Below, one piece after another: positions 60,930 to 64,000 of a DNA stretch of 64,000 bases. The translations under genes were made by a program, and so were the position numbers. The notes below the pieces were generated by a model. The model saw only the letters and a program-made list of their open reading frames with translations. It did not search any database and was not told where the DNA came from. This DNA comes from Nipponacmea schrenckii (lineage: Eukaryota > Mollusca > Gastropoda > Lottiidae): positions 28,940,317-29,004,316 of the forward strand of contig CM060202.1 in the NCBI GenBank assembly GCA_030562195.1, given 5' to 3'. Position 1 is the stretch's first letter. Every line of letters starts with the position of its first letter.

Positions 60930-63250
60930 CAAATATCAAGTCTTTACGAAATGCGTCTTATACCTTGACTTCAATAACAATTTTTACTCTTTTATCTCGG
61001 AGGTTTGTTAAAGCATCGAGTTTATGTGATTGTCCGTTAGTGAATACAACCAATCAGAAAGCCTGTAAAAAATAAGCCACAATGTTCATAGTCTTTCAGT
61101 CGAGGGCTTTGATTGGCTGTCTACACTAGAGTGCAATCTAATCAAATCGTTACATTCCGTGATAATGTAGTCAAGGTATAAGACGTAGTTCGTAGTCAAA
61201 GGGCTTGACATTGTGAAGATGCTAATAGAGTGGAATAAACATTGTAACTGAAGGAAGCTAATAAATTAAAGGTGAATAACTTGCTGTTTAAATGTTCATC
61301 TGAGAAGTTACGATTTCTTTACAGCTATTACTATGGTTTAAATTTGACACAGTTTTTAATGGATCAATTATCTCCCCTTTTGTTAAAAAATAGACCACAA
61401 CCGTTAAACCGGTTTTGGGGGGTCCCGACCGCCGGTTCCGGTGTTATGAAAATAAAAGCAAGAGGTCAAAAATCATATTAAAATTATATACAAGGGTTGT
61501 GTTTTCCCTTCCAAAAAAAAGAGTCCAATGCTTTTGTTTTTAGAATGTTTTAAACAAAACTAATTTGCTTTTTTTTAGGGAAAAAAAAAATCAATGTTTG
61601 TTGCCTTGAATTCAGATTTCGAAAATACATCGTTGAACTTGTGTGAATTAGCTCTTTACTTCGATACTGAAACGTGTTCTGATAATTTTCGTGTTTGTGT
61701 ATGGAATATCTGATGACAAAAAAACTTTATAAAGGCTTCAAACATCCTGGTTGTTTATATAGATATAATGTGTATAGTTGATTCTGAGCAGGACTTAAAT
61801 AAACCAGTGCCTTCTTATACAGATTAATAAAAGACAACTGATCGTGAACAAGTAAGATAGCCAAGAAAAGTTGTGGTTACAAGGAATAGTTAAGTACCCT
61901 AATATTTTTAAGTATCTGTATAGCACAAAGGGGGCTGCGGTGGCTCAACGAGTCAGTTTCATGCTTGCTGACATGGTATAAAAATCTTACCATTCTAGAA
62001 AATTCATCCATAGCGGGAACTGGAAAAGAGTAGGCAAATGCCGAAGTTCTGTTAATATTGTATTTTATAGTATGTTATAATAACGGCTTTGTCAGTAGTG
62101 ATGTCAACGGACCAGATCCTTTTTTATACCGGAAAATCACAAGTGATTCCTTTCTGAAGATTTCGGGTGAATATGAAGAGAAAGCAATAAAGATGGGTCG
62201 TTTTGTCACACTGGTAAGTTAAGATTTGCTATTCGTTTAATCAGATATATCTTTTTTTTTGTGTTTACAGTTTACCGTCAAAATTTAGTCTAGAAGCCTT
62301 TGAAAGTTAAAATGGCGATTAGATAGAGACATGGCGAAAGGCCTATATAGAAAAGACATATAAAGAAATAGAAAATAAAAATCATACCGTTGTCTCAGAA
62401 ACGAGGCTTTTTTGTTAAGATAATCTGTAATTATGTTTACAGTTCACTGTCGAAATACAGAATTATCAAGCGTTCGAAACTTAAAACTACTGCTCCCTTT
62501 TAGAATCTGTGATATAGAAAGACATATAAAGAAATAGAAAGTAAAATTCCTAGTTTGAGTAGTTTTGAATACTTTTTGCGATTTCCGTGTATCTCTCTAG
62601 TACTAGACTATCACATATAATCAAGACCCATTTTTCATATTAATTCTGCTTCTGCTTATGTAAACCTATATATTACACCTCTGAAAGGTCCTTCATTGCA
62701 CACTGTACGACGTTGGTCTACTAGTCCAATCAGGAGAAGAATACTAGGTCGTAAAACTTCATTTAAATATAAATGTTTTTTTTTATAATTTTACTAGATA
62801 ATCATCTTCTAGAAACAAATCACAATAGTTTGGTATATAGGCCTACTTACATTCAAATTTGACGACGCGAAACATATTTGTTTTCCAGCGCGTTCATTAA
62901 TATCCTCTAATTAGCCTAACATTGTTTGAAGTCAAACAATGGGAAACTTCTGAGTGCAATTCGTATTTTAATATATTAGTTCAAGATTTTTTTTCCATTT
63001 AGTAATGGATCACCAGATCGCCAAGTAAATTTCTAATTTAATAGAACTTTTCAAATTAAGGGATATTGAAAGAAAGAACTAGGACCCTTTCTACCAGACT
63101 GTAGACTGACCAAACCTCTTGGCATTGATCTTTACCGTATCCGTTTACAGCAGGGACGACTGGAATTATGAGTAAAAATCGCTTATTCAAGGTTATCGAA
63201 ATTTCACACGCCAACCCTAGAAACAAATTGCTCGACGAAACCAAGAACAT
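60930..63250. other. Intergenic, no gene recognised
   Basis: Contains one copy of the TATAAGACG / GCTTGACATTGTGAAGATG core (61170-61222), a possible tRNA-derived SINE head (61928-61956) and dispersed-element fragments (about 62015-62040 and 62740-62775, minus). The 69-codon frame at 61272 has no domain. Confidence 0.5.
61928..61956 (+). repeat. Possible tRNA-derived SINE head
   Basis: GGGGGCTGCGGTGGCTCAACG then AGTCAG resembles the 5' end and A-box region (TGGCTCA-) of a tRNA or tRNA-derived SINE. No B box follows at a proper distance, so it is at best a fragment. Confidence 0.3.
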
Positions 63251-63264
63251 AACGTCACATAAAG

Positions 63265-64000
63265 AACCAACGCTTTAACCGAGTGTGCTATAGAACCAAC
63301 GCGCTGACCGACTGTACTATAGAACCAACACTCTAACCGACTGTGCTTTATAACCAACACTCTAACTGACTGTGCTATAGAACCAACACTCTAACTGACT
63401 GTGCTATAGAACCAACACTCTAACCTACTGTGCTATAGAACCAACACTCTAACTGACTGTGCTATAGAACCAACACTCTAACCTACTGTGCTATAGAACC
63501 AACACTCTAACCTACTGTGCTATAGAACCAACACTCTAACTGACTGTGCTATAGAACCAACACTCTAACTGACTGTGCTATAGAACCAACACTCTAACCT
63601 ACTCTGCTATAGAACCAACACTCTAACCGACTGTGCTATAGAACCAACGCTCGAACTGACTGTGCTATAGAACCAACGTTCTAACAGACGGTGTTATAGA
63701 ACCAACACTCTAACCGACTGTGCTACAGAACCAACGCTCTAAACGACTGTGCTATAGAACCAACACTCTAACTCACTGTGCTATAAAACCAACGCTCTAA
63801 CTGACTGTGCTATAGAACCAACACTCTAACTGACTGTGCTATAAAACCAACGCTCTAACCGACTGGGCTATAGAACCAACACTCTAACTGACTGTGCTAT
63901 AGAACCAACACTCTAACCAACTGGGCTATAGAACCAACACTCTAACTGACTGTGCTATAGAACCAACACTCTAACCGACTGTGCTATAGAACCAACACTC
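63265..64000 (-). repeat. Satellite, 29-bp unit resembling a tRNA D-arm/A-box, ~25 copies, open at window end
   Basis: On the minus strand the unit reads TAGCACAGTCGGTTAGAGTG then TTGGTTCTA. TAGCNCAGTCGGTTAGAGC is the usual A-box and D-arm sequence of many eukaryotic tRNAs and tRNA-derived SINEs. Variant units keep TTAGAGCG. The array runs off the end of the window. Confidence 0.93.

Noticed and set aside
61928..61990. Functional tRNA gene
   Set aside because: Only an A-box-like head is visible; no acceptor pairing, no B box and no cloverleaf.
63265..64000. CRISPR-like regular array
   Set aside because: Units are contiguous with no unique spacers, and the DNA is eukaryotic; it is a satellite.

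Overview
Eukaryotic nuclear DNA, almost certainly from a marine invertebrate and most likely a mollusc (lophotrochozoan). The reasons are spliced genes with GT-AG introns, AT-rich intergenic DNA crowded with minisatellites and short non-autonomous elements, and expanded secreted antistasin-type inhibitor genes. The species cannot be fixed from sequence alone. No prokaryotic features, CRISPR arrays or operons are present. All gene models were spliced by hand from splice signals, reading phase and domain content; none has transcript support. LAYOUT. 1-13.6 kb: no convincing gene; holds a foldback element, dispersed repeats, a small satellite and a TTAA-flanked MITE. 14.1-16.6 kb (+): a 149-aa secreted protein with three antistasin domains. 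18.2-19.2 kb (-): a 335-aa intracellular tyrosine- and serine-rich protein with adaptor-like YENV motifs and a proline motif. 21.4-24.9 kb (-): a 223-aa secreted protein with five antistasin domains, two of them encoded by identical exons inside a 450-bp duplication. 25.6-28.0 kb: a large TTCTTCTGTAG minisatellite. 28.1-29.0 kb (-): decayed RNase H end of a non-LTR retrotransposon. 29.2-29.7 kb: 72-bp satellite; 29.8-30.3 kb: second MITE copy, inverted relative to the first. 30.6-34.3 kb (-): a 272-aa secreted protein with four antistasin domains followed by two pacifastin/VWC-like domains. 36.0-38.8 kb (-), perhaps with a first exon at 41.2 kb: a GPI-anchored cholinesterase with all catalytic residues. 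41.4-51.8 kb: repeats, a 200-bp MITE, and no firm gene. 51.9-54.9 kb (+): a 565-aa secreted zymogen-like protein with a papain/C39-like cysteine-peptidase fold and a furin site. 55.0-56.4 kb: 51-bp satellite. 57.0 kb (-): truncated histone H2B-like fragment. 60.0-60.9 kb: 10-bp satellite. 63.3 kb to the window end: 29-bp satellite resembling the 5' half of a tRNA. HOW IT FITS TOGETHER. The three antistasin genes share one architecture: a short signal-peptide exon, symmetrical phase-1 domain exons and a tiny last exon. This structure lets domains be added or lost without frame damage, and the 450-bp duplication appears to show this happening recently. The two minus-strand genes have similar signal peptides and similarly placed TATA boxes, so they look like tandem paralogues. 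With the secreted protease-like zymogen nearby, the window is rich in predicted extracellular proteolysis proteins, but a functional link is inference only.
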